A stretch of 64,000 bases of DNA from Acidimicrobium ferrooxidans DSM 10331 (GCF_000023265.1 NC_013124.1:1926001-1990000), one strand, 5' to 3'; counted from the stretch's first letter, positions 46,948 to 56,968 are shown. Made by a program: numbers and translations. The notes: generated from the sequence alone by a model not told the origin.

Positions 46948-48684
46948 ATGCGTCGCCACGGATGGGTAGCAACAGTCGTCGCCAGCGCCGCGCTCGCGCT
47001 CGGCATCGTGGCCACTCCGGAAGTCGCCTACCGCACGCCAGCTGCACCCCGGCCGCAGACCCGAGCAGCGCTCGCAGCCCCCATCGTCGGGGTGGCCGCC
47101 GACCCAAGCGGCCAAGGCTACTGGGAGGTCGGCGCCGACGGCGGCATCTTCAACTTCGGCGGCGCGCCCTTCGATGGCAACACCTACACCTTGGGACTCA
47201 CGGGTCTCGGTGGGTCACGTCCGCTCGCAGCTCCCATCGTCGGGATGGCCGCAACCCCCGACGGCAAGGGCTATTGGCTGGTGGCGGCCGACGGCGGGGT
47301 GTTCAGCTTCGGAGATGCTGGCTTCTACGGCAACACCTACACCTTGGGGCTCACGGGACTCGGTGGGTCTCGTCCGCTCGCTGCTCCCATCGTCGGGATC
47401 GTGCCCACCCCCGACGGCAAGGGCTATTGGCTGGTGGCCAAGGACGGGGGCGTCTTCAGCTTCGGAGACGCCGGCTTCTACGGCAACACCTACACCTTGG
47501 GGCTCACCGGTCTCGGTGGCTCTCGTCCGCTCGCAGCCCCGGTCGTCGGGATGGCCACAACCCCCGACGGCAAGGGCTATTGGCTGGTGGCGGCCGACGG
47601 CGGGGTGTTCAGCTTCGGAGATGCTGGCTTCTACGGCAACACCTACACCTTGGGGCTCACGGGACTCGGTGGGTCTCGTCCGCTCGCAGCTCCCGTCGTC
47701 GGGATCGACCCGAGCCCTACCGGTGCCGGCTACACCTTGGTCGCGGCCGACGGCGGGGTGTTCACCTTCGGGGACGCGAGCTTCGACGGCACCACCTACT
47801 CGATGGGCTACACGGGACTTGGGGGGTCACACCCGCTCCCTGGCGCCATCGTGGGGGCGGCCGAGGCCCCCGGGGACACCGGGTACTGGATGACCAGCGC
47901 GAGCGGCTCCATCTTCGCCTTCGGATCGGCACCGTTCGACGGGGACACCTCGACTATCGGCCTGACACCGACCGTCCAGAACGCCCTCGCCAACCCCAGC
48001 ACGAACCTGGCCCCAACCTTCGACGCGGCCTGCTTCGAGCAGTTCCTCGCGAGCGGAACGGTTGGGTCGACCGCCTGTGATCAAGACGCCATCGCCGCCA
48101 TCGATCAAGCCCACAGCGACGAGGGCCTCCCGCCGCTGTCGCTCCCGTCCAACTTCTACGCGCTCACGAACGCCGAGCAGCTCTTCGTGCTCGTGAACGA
48201 GGAACGGATCCAGCGAGGCCTCCCGGCGCTCTATGGGCTGGCAGGCACCTTGAACGCCGACGCGACCGCCGGTGCCCAGTCCAACAGCGACCCCGGCTTT
48301 GCGTTCACGCAGTCGTGGCCATGGCTTCCGGACGCGGGGAGCAACTGGGCAGGCGACTATGCGCCAGCGGCGAGCATGTTCGATTGGATGTACAACGACG
48401 GTTGGGGCGGATCCCAGGCCGCGACCTCGAACATCGACTGCACATCCGCAACGGCACCCGGGTGCTGGGGGCACCGTGCCAACATCTTGATCACCGTTCC
48501 CCAAGGCGCCGTCGGCGTGATGGGAGCCGCGAGCATCCCCGAGAGCACACTGGGTGCGAGTGGCTCCCCCTTCGAATCGGACACCATGGTGGTCGGATTC
48601 GTCCCAGCAGCGTCCGTCTCGGGCCTAACCTACACCTACACCTGGTCCGAGGCCGTCCAAGCCGGAGCCGATCCGCAGCCGTAG
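46948..48684 (+). CDS. Secreted protein: propeller-like repeats plus CAP domain
   Basis: 578 residues. Signal peptide (residues 1-25, ALALGIVATPEVA). Six repeats of about 51 residues follow (GYWxVAADGGVFxFGDAxFYG...), each with Trp/Gly-rich strands as in beta-propeller-like repeats of Acidimicrobiia. The C-terminal 200 residues form a CAP/SCP-like domain: LFVLVNEERIQRGLPAL, NWAGDYAP, SMFDWMYNDGW, CWGHRANIL. Four central repeats are nearly identical at DNA level (period 153 bp). Role is probably surface attachment or envelope interaction. Confidence 0.88.
   Translation: MRRHGWVATVVASAALALGIVATPEVAYRTPAAPRPQTRAALAAPIVGVAADPSGQGYWEVGADGGIFNFGGAPFDGNTYTLGLTGLGGSRPLAAPIVGMAATPDGKGYWLVAADGGVFSFGDAGFYGNTYTLGLTGLGGSRPLAAPIVGIVPTPDGKGYWLVAKDGGVFSFGDAGFYGNTYTLGLTGLGGSRPLAAPVVGMATTPDGKGYWLVAADGGVFSFGDAGFYGNTYTLGLTGLGGSRPLAAPVVGIDPSPTGAGYTLVAADGGVFTFGDASFDGTTYSMGYTGLGGSHPLPGAIVGAAEAPGDTGYWMTSASGSIFAFGSAPFDGDTSTIGLTPTVQNALANPSTNLAPTFDAACFEQFLASGTVGSTACDQDAIAAIDQAHSDEGLPPLSLPSNFYALTNAEQLFVLVNEERIQRGLPALYGLAGTLNADATAGAQSNSDPGFAFTQSWPWLPDAGSNWAGDYAPAASMFDWMYNDGWGGSQAATSNIDCTSATAPGCWGHRANILITVPQGAVGVMGAASIPESTLGASGSPFESDTMVVGFVPAASVSGLTYTYTWSEAVQAGADPQP
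47261..47719 (+). repeat. 153-bp tandem coding repeats
   Basis: ACGGCAAGGGCTATTGGCTG recurs at 47261, 47414 and 47567, an exact 153-bp period (51 codons). Copies differ at only a few bases, a sign of recent homogenisation. Confidence 0.9.
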
Positions 48685-48801
48685 GCCAAGCCCAGCTTTC
48701 GAACTCAAAGGCGACGGCGACTCGCTGGCCGCCGTCAATCGCAGGACCTCCAGCAAGTCCGGATTACCAGAGACATGACGAGTATCATTCGGATACCAGG
48801 A

Positions 48802-48839
48802 ATGGTACATCACGAACCGAATGGTACATCACGAACCGA
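48802..48839. repeat. Tandem 19-bp repeat before the SIR2 gene
   Basis: ATGGTACATCACGAACCGA occurs twice head to tail; the second copy supplies the ATG at 48821 used as the annotated start. Confidence 0.85.
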
Positions 48840-50602
48840 AACGAGCTGACCTAGTGCAAACACCGAGCCCGGGCATCGATCCCTTAGGAGCCCTCACGGC
48901 ATCGATATACGACTCGCCTCGGCTCTACGCCTTCCTCATCGGAAGCGGGGTGTCGACCGGAGCCAGACAGCCAAGCGCGTGGGAAATCCTAGACCAGCTA
49001 ATAGCGCAGTATGCGTCAGCAACCAGTACCGATGTGCGCGCGCTTGGTCTAACACCAACCGAATGGTGGCAGCGCACTTTCGAATCTGACGCGGAATACA
49101 GCTCAGTCCTGGAGCGACTCGAACCCACAAGAGGAGGCCGCCAGCAACGCCTCGAGAAACTCTTCATCTCAAGCTCGCCTTCCGACGCCCACAGGCACTT
49201 GGCCAAGCTATGTTCGATTGGACACGTGCAGGTGATCATGACTACCAACTTCGATCGCCTGATCGAGGACGCACTAACTGAGCAGGCCGTCCGATTCCAT
49301 GTGGTCGATCACAACAATGTCAAGGGAATGCAACCCCTTGTGCGCGGTGCCGTCACAGTAATTAAACTCAATGGCGACTATGCCGATCTTTACATGAAAA
49401 ATACGAGAATGGCACTGTCTCACTACACGCGACCATTTACGACCCTAATAAAGCGAGTTTTGCAAGAATATGGGCTCGTGGTTGTTGGGTGGTCGGGTCG
49501 GTGGGATGAAGGGTTGCGAAAGCTGATTGAGAGCAACAGCGCACGCCTCTACCCTATGTACTGGGTCGCACATCATGGTCAGCTACATGACGAGGCACAG
49601 CGGTTGCTTGATCAGCGTGGTGCTTACAGGATTGACTCACACGGAGCTGACGACTTCTTCGGCCGGCTAGCCACAGGACTGGAGCGTCTCAGTCAACTAG
49701 CATACACACGTGCCAGGCCTATAAGAGCCTTACGAGGCGGCCGAGTATTCACCATTAGTAGTAATTGGAGTCCAGTTTCATCGCCAAGCACCCAAAGCGG
49801 CAAGTTGTGGATTCGCACTGCCGTCACACTCATGCCAGCCTCGCAGCAGGGAGTCGGTTATGTCGATGCCGCCGAAATGTGGGGATACATTGACACTCCA
49901 GAAAGAAGAGCGATCCGGACCGAACTTGCCGCCGCGCGGGCCGCGTATGACATTGCCAGTCTTGTTACTGTCGGCCAGCTAAATTCTGGGCTTCCGGTCG
50001 ACATGCTGAATCAACAAATGGAATGGCACCTTTCGAAGACTGACCAGCTAGATCGAGATTCTGTTTACTTCGAACTTGACGCTCCGAAGAGTGACTACTG
50101 TACTTGTTCGGCGCGGTGTCGCGTTTATCTTGGGCCCGGGCGCCCTGAGCAACAGGGCAGCGCAATCATAGACATCGGCATAGGCGATCTCAAGGACCGC
50201 TCCAATCGACAGCGAAAGCTTGCTTTAGGAGAGCTCGCGATCATTTGGTTGGACCAGCTCGACGCTGCGATTCGAATTCTAACCGATGCACTTAGCAGTG
50301 CTACAGGTGGGATGGCAATGATTGATACAGTGGAATTCCACCTAGAATATCTGGGCAAGCCTGACGAACCGAGTATGGGTCTCGCTCACCACGTCGACTT
50401 CTCTCTTCTGGGAGTTGGAGGTCGCGACGCTCGAGCAGTGTCCTCTAAGTTTAGGCCAGCTGAACCCCTAACAGGCGCAGCAAAGCTGGATATCGTCATT
50501 GATGCAGTAAGGGATATAGCAATGAACACTGGGTTTCACGACCCAGACATTGGGATTGGCCGCTTAAGGAGCGAACTCGATAGCCTGCCTCGACAAGCTT
50601 AA
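48821..50602 (+). CDS. SIR2-domain protein, putative NADase defence gene
   Basis: 593 residues (the GTG at 48854 is an alternative start). The N-terminal 290 residues form a SIR2-like fold: FLIGSGVSTGAR (nucleotide loop, about 38-49), TTNFDRLIED (141-150), IKLNGDYADLYMKNT (181-195) and VVVGWSGRWDEGL (220-232), as in bacterial SIR2 effectors that deplete NAD+. The C-terminal 300 residues have no family I know and include a CTCSARC cluster. Base composition is visibly poorer in G+C than the neighbours, so it was acquired by transfer. It sits alone next to a heap of IS elements. An antiphage abortive-infection role is likely but unproven. Confidence 0.8.
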   Translation: MVHHEPKRADLVQTPSPGIDPLGALTASIYDSPRLYAFLIGSGVSTGARQPSAWEILDQLIAQYASATSTDVRALGLTPTEWWQRTFESDAEYSSVLERLEPTRGGRQQRLEKLFISSSPSDAHRHLAKLCSIGHVQVIMTTNFDRLIEDALTEQAVRFHVVDHNNVKGMQPLVRGAVTVIKLNGDYADLYMKNTRMALSHYTRPFTTLIKRVLQEYGLVVVGWSGRWDEGLRKLIESNSARLYPMYWVAHHGQLHDEAQRLLDQRGAYRIDSHGADDFFGRLATGLERLSQLAYTRARPIRALRGGRVFTISSNWSPVSSPSTQSGKLWIRTAVTLMPASQQGVGYVDAAEMWGYIDTPERRAIRTELAAARAAYDIASLVTVGQLNSGLPVDMLNQQMEWHLSKTDQLDRDSVYFELDAPKSDYCTCSARCRVYLGPGRPEQQGSAIIDIGIGDLKDRSNRQRKLALGELAIIWLDQLDAAIRILTDALSSATGGMAMIDTVEFHLEYLGKPDEPSMGLAHHVDFSLLGVGGRDARAVSSKFRPAEPLTGAAKLDIVIDAVRDIAMNTGFHDPDIGIGRLRSELDSLPRQA

Positions 50603-50765
50603 TTACCGATCCCAAACAAATCCATAACGGCTCAATGACGGCGCCTTTATATCGCTGCTGACGCATGTGACCGACCCCCGAAGCCGAGTCAAGGAGCCGT
50701 AACGTGGCGACTTCGGGCTCACTGGCCTCCCCCCTCCAGGTTGAGACCTGCTATAGGAGGAAGGG

Positions 50766-51107
50766 ATGAGCCAGACACCGAGCCCACCACCGGGCGACGG
50801 ACCAGCTCGACGACGACGGGGCCGTTACCCGAGCCAGTTCCGTAGGGACGCCGCAGCGTTGGTCCTCGACCAGCACCGAACCATCGCTGAGGTCGCTCGC
50901 GAACTCGGCGTGAACGAGCAGACCCCTGGTAACTCACGTGCGCCTAGAACGCATCCACCGAGGTGAGCGAGAGGGCCTAACAAGCGCGGAGCGCGAGGAG
51001 TTGACACTGCTGAGTCGGCAGGTCACACAGCTCACCATGGAATGCGAGCCGGCGAAGCGAGCGATGTCTCACTCGGTGAATGAGGGGGACAGTGGGCCGT
51101 TACCACT
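50766..51107 (+). pseudogene. IS3-C orfA (frameshifted)
   Basis: QFRRDAAALVLDQHRTIAEVARELGVNEQT is the OrfA HTH; after a frame change near 50925, RLERIHRGEREGLTSAEREELTLLSRQVTQL continues the coil. GGAGG lies before the ATG. Confidence 0.8.
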
Positions 51108-51181
51108 CAGATCTCCCGCTAGGAGACCAATGGCTTCTCCGTGGCGGCGCCAGCACGAGTCATCGGGGTCTCCCCCCTGGT

Positions 51182-52534
51182 TGAACCGCCCCGGGTTTCG
51201 TGCACACTTCGTTACGTGTGAACGGTCTCGGACTCGGCCGCTAGGCGGCCATAGTACTCCTGCTCGACCTCAATGGGTGGACCGCGCCCCAGCCGGTGCA
51301 TGAGCCTGCGCGTGTTGTACCAGTTCACCGAGGCTCTGGTCTCCTCCTCAAGGTCCGTGAGGCTGGTAAGAGGCCCGCGCGCAAAGGGTGGGCCAGGCCG
51401 CACGCACACGGTTGTGGAGAGACCGATCGTGGTCTCGGCGAGCGCAGTGTCGTAGGCGTCCCCGACGGAGCCGATCGAGGCCACCATGCCTGCCAACAGG
51501 AGCGATTCACCAACATGCACGGCCGTCGCGGCAGAGCCTGCATCCGAGTGATGGATCGTGCTCCCGGTGAGGGGGTGCCCCTCGCGTGCTTGTCGGCCCT
51601 CGGCCATGCGCAGGGCACGCTCGACGAGTCGGGTGTCGTGGCGACAGGAGCAGGCCCACCCCACGATGGTGCCGGCGAAGGCGTCGATCACGAAGGCCGT
51701 GGTGGCACGCCGCCCGTGAGCCGGACGTCGGTGAAGTCCGCCACGCACAGCTCGTCGGGTCGCTCCCGTCGGAAGTCCCGGTTGACGAGGTCCGGGGCGA
51801 TCTCGGCCTTGGGGTCTCGCATGTCGTGCGTTGCCGTGCACCTGTCGCACCCCGCACCAGCCATCAGCGCGCGCGAGCCGTTGCAGCGTGCAGCGGGCAA
51901 CCGGGATCCCCTGGCGGCGCAGAGAGGCCCACACCTTGGTCGCCCCTAAGAGCGACTCCGGCGGACGGCGACCTTTAGCGTCGGGCTCATAGATGCCGGC
52001 AAGGATCTCGCTGATGGCGCTCTCTCAGAGGCAACGGCGCGACGGGGCTCGGCCAAGGTGGGCGTCGTAGGTCCTGGGAGCGATCGCACTGTGCGTGCGC
52101 TCTCGAGCGCTCGGACAATCGGAGCGACCCCGTAGGCCCGTCGGTGCTGCGTGATGAAGTCGCAGATCACCGCTGGTGCGGATCCTCGCCCGCGCGAAGA
52201 ACGTTGTCGCTGCCTTCAAGATCTCGATCCGAGCGCTCGAGTTCAGCGCGTTCGTGCGCTTCGAGCGCTCGGATCTCGGCTGTGGTCGGTGGTGATGCCC
52301 GGCCGCTCGCCTGCGTTGACTCGGTACTGGTAGAGCTACGTGCGCAGCGTCTCTGGTGCCATGGGGAGCCGTCCGGACACTGCCTCGATCGCTGCCCATT
52401 GACTCGGATACTCGCTGCGGTGCTCGAGCACGAGGCGGATCGCCTGTTCCTTCGTCTGCTGGTCCCATCTGCTGGCCATGATCTATCCTTCCCTTCTCTC
52501 CAATGGAAGTGTGCATCAAAGCCGGGGTGATTCA
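51182..52534 (-). mobile_element. IS3-D: decayed IS3-family element inside IS3-C
   Basis: Tips TGAACCGCCCCGG (51182) and TGAATCACCCCGG (complement, 52534), matching over about 29 bp with five differences; 3-bp duplication GGT at 51179-51181 and 52535-52537. 1353 bp. Confidence 0.85.
51212..52479 (-). pseudogene. IS3-D orfA/orfB remnants
   Basis: From the ATG at 52479: SRWDQQTKEQAIRLVLEHRSEYPSQW, ending in a premature stop after PMAPETLRT, then EILKAATTFFA, ICDFITQHRRAYGV, VWASLRRQGIPVARCTLQRL, STIHHSDAGS and MHRLGRGPPIEVEQEYY in different frames. Several stops and frameshifts make it inactive. Confidence 0.82.
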
Positions 52535-53034
52535 GGTTGTACTACCCCTGGCGACACCGTCGGGACGAGGCGAGGATCCCGAGCACCTGGTGCTCGCGAG
52601 CGAGCCCCACGCCATCTGGCACGAGAGCGACGGCACCTACGCCAAGTCCCCGCATCACCCACGAGCTGCGACACGCGGTTACTGCGTCAACCACAAGCGG
52701 GTGGAGCGCATGATGCGCGAGCTCGAGATAGCAGCGTGTCTACTCCGCCGCTTCGTGCGTACCACGACGCGGCAAGAGGACGCACCCCTCCCAGACCTCG
52801 TCTGTCAGGACTTCGCTCCTGGTGAGCCAGCGCGTCGCTCTGTGAGCGACATCACCTACGTCCGCACCGACGAGGGCTTCTGCTACCTCGCCACGGAGGT
52901 GGATCTCGGATCAGGCGGATCGTGGGCTGGTCACTCGAGCGTCGCATGCCCGATGGGCTGGTGATCCAGGCGATCCGCGGAGCCCTCGGGACTCGGGGCA
53001 GCCTGAGGTGCCCCAGATTTCGTAGACACCCAGG

Positions 53035-53904
53035 TTACTTCACGCGAGCCTCCTCCGCGACGAGGTGCTCGAAGACGACTGGGGCAAGGTAGCCGATCTT
53101 CGAGCAGCTGCGCTGGTGGTTGTAGAACTGGATGTAGCTCTGTATGCCGCGGCGCAGCTCGGCGAGGTCGCCAAAGGCGTGGCGGTAGAAGAACTCGTGT
53201 TTGAAGATCGACCAGAAGGACTCCGCGCTCGCGTGGTCGTAGCAGGTGCCGGTTCGCCCCATGGAGCGCGTGATCCCGTGTCGGGCACAGAAGGCCACAA
53301 CTCGATGGTCGCTGAACTGACTCCCTCGGTCGGTGTGCCAGATGACCCCCTGCGCGTGGGACCCACGCACCGCGACGGCCTGGCCGAGGGCCTCGAGCAC
53401 GAGCGTGGTCTCCATGCGCTCCGCGACGCTCCATCCGAGCACCCGCCGCGAGTGCTCGTCGCGCACCACACACAGGTATGCCATCGCGCCGGCGAGAGCG
53501 AGGTAGGTGATGTCCGAGGTCCAGAGGGCGTGCAGGCGCCCCGGGTCGAACTTCCTGGCAACGAGGTCTGGTGGGTAGATCGCCTTCGGATCGGCGTGGG
53601 TGGTCGCTGGGCGGAACCTCCTGGGGCTGATACCGGCGATGCCGCGCCTGGCCATCGCTGCTGCCACCGTGTTGTGGCTCGTCACCACGCCAGCGGCTCA
53701 GAGTGCCGCCGTGATCCGTCGTGCGCCGTAGGTGCCAGAGGATGCCTGGTGGACCGCGACCACTCGGTCCTCGAGGTCGCGTCTCGCACATGCCCGACGC
53801 GACGGTGCTACCTGGGTGCGTCGCCATCGGTCGTAGCCAGCCCGGGAGACCTCGAGGAAGCGTGCCATCCGCTTGATCTTGAAGCGAGCGTACTCCGCCT
53901 CCAT
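53035..53904 (-). pseudogene. IS3 orfB, copy B, with the same in-frame TGA
   Basis: As copy A, with TGA at 53698-53700 (codon 69) and an intact DDE core after it. A few residues differ from copy A (for example RGIAGIS against GGIGGIS, GSHAQG against GSNAQG). Confidence 0.85.
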
Positions 53905-54224
53905 CAGCGCGAATCTCTCTTGCGTGGTGGCTTCGCGGCGAAGTACGCGGCTGCTTTTCCCAGGAACTCGTTGTCCTTGCGCAGCTCCTCGAGCTCCCTG
54001 CGCAACCTGATGAGCTCGGTGCGCTCCTGCGCCGTGAGGGGCGGGCTGCCAGTGGCGTTTGCTGCTTCGATCCGCCTGCGCTCCTCCCGCACCCATCGAT
54101 AGAGGTTGTGCTCCCCGATCGCGAGCTCACGGGCCACCTCTGGGACGCTCCGGCCGCTGTCGATGACCCGGTGGGCCGCCTCGGTCCGGTACTCCAGGGT
54201 GAACTTCCTTCTCGACGTCCCCAT
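53904..54224 (-). CDS. IS3 orfA, copy B
   Basis: 106 residues with the same protein sequence as copy A: HTH followed by a coiled coil. Confidence 0.9.
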   Translation of the reverse strand: MGTSRRKFTLEYRTEAAHRVIDSGRSVPEVARELAIGEHNLYRWVREERRRIEAANATGSPPLTAQERTELIRLRRELEELRKDNEFLGKAAAYFAAKPPRKRDSR

Positions 54225-54325
54225 CGACCTCCCCTTCCCTCTGCCATGGTACGTGTGACTTACGACGTGTCAACGGAATCTGGGGCGGCTCAGCCTGGCT
54301 GGGGCGATCTTCCACAGCGATCGCG

Positions 54326-55770
54326 AGTGGCGTCCCACCAAGTGGTGTAATTTCTGGGCGGCCTGCACTCCAGGAGGGCGGGCCACCGGGCGATCTCTGG
54401 CGTGTCAGTCAACAGCTCGCCAGAGGAGGTATCCAGTGGCCCTGACCCGTTCCGACTTTACCCACTTGCTCTGGCGCCATCAGAGCGGGCGGTGACATCG
54501 ACGTCATCCGGGAGGGGGTGGAGCTCGTGCTCCAGGCCCTCATCGAGCGAGAGGCTGCGGCGGTCATTGGCGCTGGCCGCTACGAACGAGGCGAGGGACG
54601 CCAGACGCAAGCGCAACGGCTACCGCGACCGTCTGCTCGTCACCAAGGCCGGCGACGTGGAGCTACACATCCCGAAGCTCCGCCGGGGGAGCTTCTTCCC
54701 GAGCATCCTCGAGCGCCGCCGTCTGAGTCGATCGTGCCCTCTACGCGGTCGTCATGGAGGCCTACGTCTGAGGGAGTCAGTACCCGCAAGGTCGACGACC
54801 TCGTCACGGCCCTCGGTGGGACGGGGATCTCGAGGAGCGAGGTCTCCCGGATCGTCGCCTCCCTCGACGAGGAGCTGGCAGGGTTCCGTACCCGCAGGCT
54901 GGACCATCTCGAGTTCCCCTACCTCTTCGCCGATGCCACCTACGTCAAGGGCCGCCTCGAGCACCAGGTGGTCTCCCGTGCCGTCGTGACCATCACGGGC
55001 GTGAATGCCACTGGGGACCGCGAGGTCCTTGGCGTCGCCGTCGGGGATGGGCAGACTGAGAGCTTCTCGCCCGAGTGCGCGAGGGAGCTCAGGGATCGTG
55101 GCCTCAGTGGTGTGCGCCTCGTCAGCTCCGATGCCCATCGGGGGCTCACCAACGCCATTGCCAGGTGCTTCATCGGGGCGAGCTGGCAGCGGTGCCGAGT
55201 GCAGCGTGCGCGATGTGCTCAGCCGCATTCCGAAGGGGAGCTGAGGAGATGGTCCTGGCCCCAGATCCGCACGATCTTCGCTCAGCCGTCCCCGGGAGCG
55301 GTACGTACCCAGTACGACCAGGTCATTGACTCCCTTGCCGCGAAGCTCCCAGCGGTTGCTGCCATGCTCGCCGAGGCCAAGGAGGAGGTCTGCACCTTCA
55401 CGCACTTCCCGGAGGCCCACTGGCGAAAAATCTGGTCGACGAACCCGCTCGAGCGGGTGAACCATGAGATCAAGCGGCGCACCAACGTCGTCGGGGTCTT
55501 CCCGAACGACGCCGCTCTCCTGCGCCTCGTCACCGCGGTCGTGCTCGAGCAGCACGAGGAGTGGGCCGTTGCCGAGCGGCACTACCTGTCACAGGAGTCC
55601 ATGGCCGAGCTCGGGACTGCCACGAGCGACGACGACACGGCGGGCACCTCCGAGACGCCTCGGCCCCCTGGCGCTCCTCCGGTGCTGCCGTCGCCCGCCG
55701 AGGAAGAGCCTGCAGTGGTAGGCTGAGGCCAGCCAGGGAGTGAATTTACACCACTCGGTGGGACGTGATC
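54326..55770 (+). mobile_element. IS256-family element inside IS3-C
   Basis: 1445 bp. Inner end repeats GTCCCACCAAGTGGTGTAA (left) and GTCCCACCGAGTGGTGTAA (right, complement); 8-bp duplication CGATCGCG at 54318-54325 and 55771-55778. Confidence 0.9.
54436..55726 (+). pseudogene. IS256-family (mutator) transposase, frameshifted
   Basis: GTG start after GGAGG. Mutator blocks occur in more than one frame: ELVLQALIEREAAAVIGAGRYER; KRNGYRDRLLVTKAGDVELHIPKLRRGSFFPSILERRR; VSTRKVDDLVTALG; FPYLFADATYVKGR (Asp); VRLVSSDAHRGL (Asp); HWRKIWSTNPLERVNHEIKRRTNVVGVFPN (Glu). Frame changes near 54600, 54760, 55060 and 55210 make it inactive. Confidence 0.87.
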
Positions 55771-56270
55771 CGATCGCGCCATCCAGTACCTCTCCCGGAA
55801 GGTCCGGAGCCTACTTGCGACCCTCGGCATTCGCCAGTCAGTGGGCAGAGTTGCGACCTGCTACGACAACGCCGTGGCCGAGGCCTGCTTTGGGAGCTTG
55901 AAGCGCGAGCTTGTGGCTCGCTACCGCTTCGCGAACCTGGCCGAGGCCCGCTCGGCCATCGCGACCTGGATCCAGCGCTACAACACCGTCCGCTTGCACT
56001 CGACGCTTGGGTACCTACCGCCCGTGGAGTACGAGCTCTCCTGGGCCTGCAGGGAGGTGGCCGTGGCCCAAATTCAGCCTGTCAAGCAAATGAGGGGAAG
56101 CCCACACAGGTGAAGGCGGACTCGTTTGTTGGGGACTGTCAACATCGAGGAATTCGAGGGTGCCTTGGTCAATTCCAACACCCAGCACATCGCCAGCGCA
56201 GCCCCGGCAACGCCCTCAGACCATGCGGCATCATGCACCGTCTCGAGACCAGACCCTCTCGCCGCGACGA

Positions 56271-56924
56271 TCAAGCGCGATCCGAAGCGTCGGGCGACGG
56301 GTCGGCACCGGATGGAGTCCCACTCGTGTCCTCGTCATCGACGACGCCGAGCCCACCCCGATCGCGAAGCAGGTCCGCCGCCACCGACCGCACCTGGCGG
56401 TCTCGATCGGTGGCGGCAGCGCGGAGCGCGCGGTCGGCACGTGGGTCATCGAAGGCGCACAGCGCAACCACCGCCCGCCGTCGAACCGCCGGCTTGTCGT
56501 TGCGAGCTGCGTCGATGACGACGTCGAGACCCTCGGGCGCACCGATGGATCCGAGCGCGGCGATCGCCGCTTCGCGAACCCTGAGGTCCTCGTGGACACG
56601 AGCGCTGGTCACGAGCACTGCGACGTCGTCCCGATCGCCGACCTCGCCGAGGATCCAACAGGCCGCCTCGACGACGAGCGGGTCAGGGTCTCCGAGCAGG
56701 CCCCGCGCACGCTGATGCCCGATCGCAGAGGGACCCGCCCCCCACAGCGCCCCGACGCGGACGTCGGCGTCGTCGTGAGCGAGCAGCCAGGCGAGATCCT
56801 GCTCATCACCGCGGCGTGCCAGCGCGATCGCCGCCGTCCGAGCACTGCGTCCTCCTGCTGCCACCAGGGCGCGCAGCGTCGATACCGGTGCATCGAGGAC
56901 ATCCAATGGGTTCGCGCTACTCAC
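56271..56924 (-). CDS. HEAT-repeat protein
   Basis: 217 residues from a GTG. Four to five helical repeats of about 31 residues are visible (ARTAAIALARRGDEQDLAWLLAHDDADVRVGALWGAG; DPLVVEAACWILGEVGDRDDVAVL; DLRVREAAIAALGSIGAPEGLDVV; KPAVRRRAVVALCAFDDPRADRAL), each with the Asp/Val-Arg pattern of PBS-lyase-type HEAT repeats. It is likely a protein-interaction scaffold; partner unknown. The start is supported by a -10 box six bases upstream. Confidence 0.85.
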   Translation of the reverse strand: MSSANPLDVLDAPVSTLRALVAAGGRSARTAAIALARRGDEQDLAWLLAHDDADVRVGALWGAGPSAIGHQRARGLLGDPDPLVVEAACWILGEVGDRDDVAVLVTSARVHEDLRVREAAIAALGSIGAPEGLDVVIDAARNDKPAVRRRAVVALCAFDDPRADRALRAAATDRDRQVRSVAADLLRDRGGLGVVDDEDTSGTPSGADPSPDASDRA

Positions 56925-56930
56925 GTATCG

Positions 56931-56936
56931 ACCCTA
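56931..56936 (-). promoter_or_regulatory. -10 box of the HEAT-repeat gene (leaderless type)
   Basis: TAGGGT on the minus strand, six bases, then GTG. Confidence 0.55.
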
Positions 56937-56968
56937 GCGTCAGCCGCAGGACCGCACGAGCGGATCGG

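Larger units (their letters stand above)
53004..54292 (-). mobile_element. IS3-family element, copy B (inside IS3-C)
   Basis: 1289 bp. Tips TGAGGTGCCCCAG and TGAGCCGCCCCAG (complement); duplication GCC at 53001-53003 and 54293-54295. Nearly identical to copy A over its full length. Confidence 0.95.
50723..56104 (+). mobile_element. IS3-C: IS3-family element interrupted three times
   Basis: Outer duplication CAC at 50720-50722 and 56105-56107; tips TGGCCTCCCCC (50723) and the complement of TGGGCTTCCCC (56104). Removing the three inner elements and one copy of each duplication leaves 1281 bp, a normal IS3 size, with orfA and orfB on the plus strand. The remaining frame is itself damaged. Confidence 0.82.
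51108..56113 (+). pseudogene. IS3-C orfB, in four pieces
   Basis: Pieces at 51108-51181, 52538-53003, 54296-54325 and 55779-56104. They read in order: FSVAAPARVIGVS; YYPWRHRRDEARIPS; YCVNHKRVERMMRELE and RRSVSDITYVRTDEGFCYLATEVDLGS (first Asp); ALGTRGS-LAGAIFHSDR (second Asp); QSVGRVATCYDNAVAEACFGSLKREL (Glu) and NTVRLHSTLGYLPPVEYE. There are frameshifts in the first two pieces. The reading frame passes through the right tip and only stops at 56111. Confidence 0.85.

Noticed and set aside
47100-47950. 153-bp repeats as a possible CRISPR array
   Set aside because: The units are coding, contiguous and without spacers; they encode protein repeats.
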